Shown: piece after piece, positions 5,064 through 5,115 of the stretch
Layout of the letters: each line of letters starts with the position of its first letter
Numbering within the stretch: position 1 is the stretch's first letter
NCBI GenBank assembly: GCA_964585635.1
Contig: CAZPEV010000201.1
Location: forward strand, 1 to 5,115
DNA: 5,115 nucleotides
DNA from: CAZPEV01 sp964585635
GTDB lineage: Bacteria; Zixibacteria; MSB-5A5; GN15; JAAZOE01
Reading direction: 5' to 3'
The notes under the pieces: model-generated
Databases searched by the model: none
What the model saw: the letters and a program-made list of their open reading frames with translations, nothing else
Told to the model about the DNA's origin: nothing
Program-made: the position numbers and the translations under genes

Positions 5064-5115
5064 CGCGCACAGGATGCCAATCCCCACGCATAATGGATCA
5101 AACATGACAGGATGG

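Larger units (their letters stand above)
4724..5115. other. 392-nt gene-free region upstream of mreB
   Basis: From right to left it holds 5064-5115 (nothing recognised), a block of palindromes (4918-5063), a G+C-rich spacer (about 4870-4917), and then the candidate mreB promoter and leader. The open frames crossing it are rich in Arg, Pro and Gly and have the composition expected of palindrome translation. No domain or ribosome binding site supports any of them, so I call no gene here. Confidence 0.75.

Noticed and set aside
4736..5101. Minus-strand open frame of 121 codons across the palindrome block
   Set aside because: Its sequence is a translation of the REP-like hairpins and the G+C palindrome, and it overlaps the candidate mreB promoter. 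Such frames are common artefacts of these repeats.

Overview
The window comes from a Gram-negative-type bacterium of fairly high G+C (by eye roughly 55-60%). Two proteins carry export signals with periplasm-type domains, there is a membrane anti-sigma factor, and there is a rod-shape actin (MreB). The gene style (an ECF sigma / zinc-finger anti-sigma / CpxP-Spy-like cassette and GTAG-type palindromic intergenic repeats) would fit an uncultured phylum such as Zixibacteria or a relative. That placement is an impression, not something the sequence proves. All convincing genes lie on the minus strand, so the window reads biologically from right to left.

Right end (4724-5115): a gene-free stretch. 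It holds a compound block of palindromes (REP-like inverted doublet 4918-4979, a perfect 22-nt G+C palindrome 5005-5026, a 7-bp hairpin 5046-5063) and then a sigma70-like promoter (4776-4804) for mreB. mreB (3695-4723, GTG start with a strong Shine-Dalgarno) encodes a complete 342-residue MreB. The usual partners mreC/mreD do not follow it.

Middle (1116-3486): a tightly packed four-gene cassette. It encodes an ECF sigma factor, a ZAS-type zinc-binding transmembrane anti-sigma factor (ATGA overlap), an exported CpxP/CnrX/Spy-like sensor (its ribosome binding site lies inside the anti-sigma gene) and a second exported Spy-like protein extremely rich in Cys, Met and Gly. The layout resembles metal- or envelope-stress-sensing systems such as CnrYXH: a periplasmic sensor would release the sigma factor through the anti-sigma, and the Cys/Met-rich protein may bind soft metals or act as a chaperone. 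A stem-loop at 1063-1088 probably ends this operon, although its U-tract is poor.

Left end (1-977): the 5' part of rnr (RNase R, first 325 residues including the catalytic aspartate cluster), running off the window edge and probably driven by its own promoter (997-1025).

The most interesting items are the REP-like doublet, whose two hairpins differ only by two compensating base-pair swaps, and the sigma / anti-sigma / sensor / Cys-Met-rich protein cassette with no efflux or other effector gene beside it.
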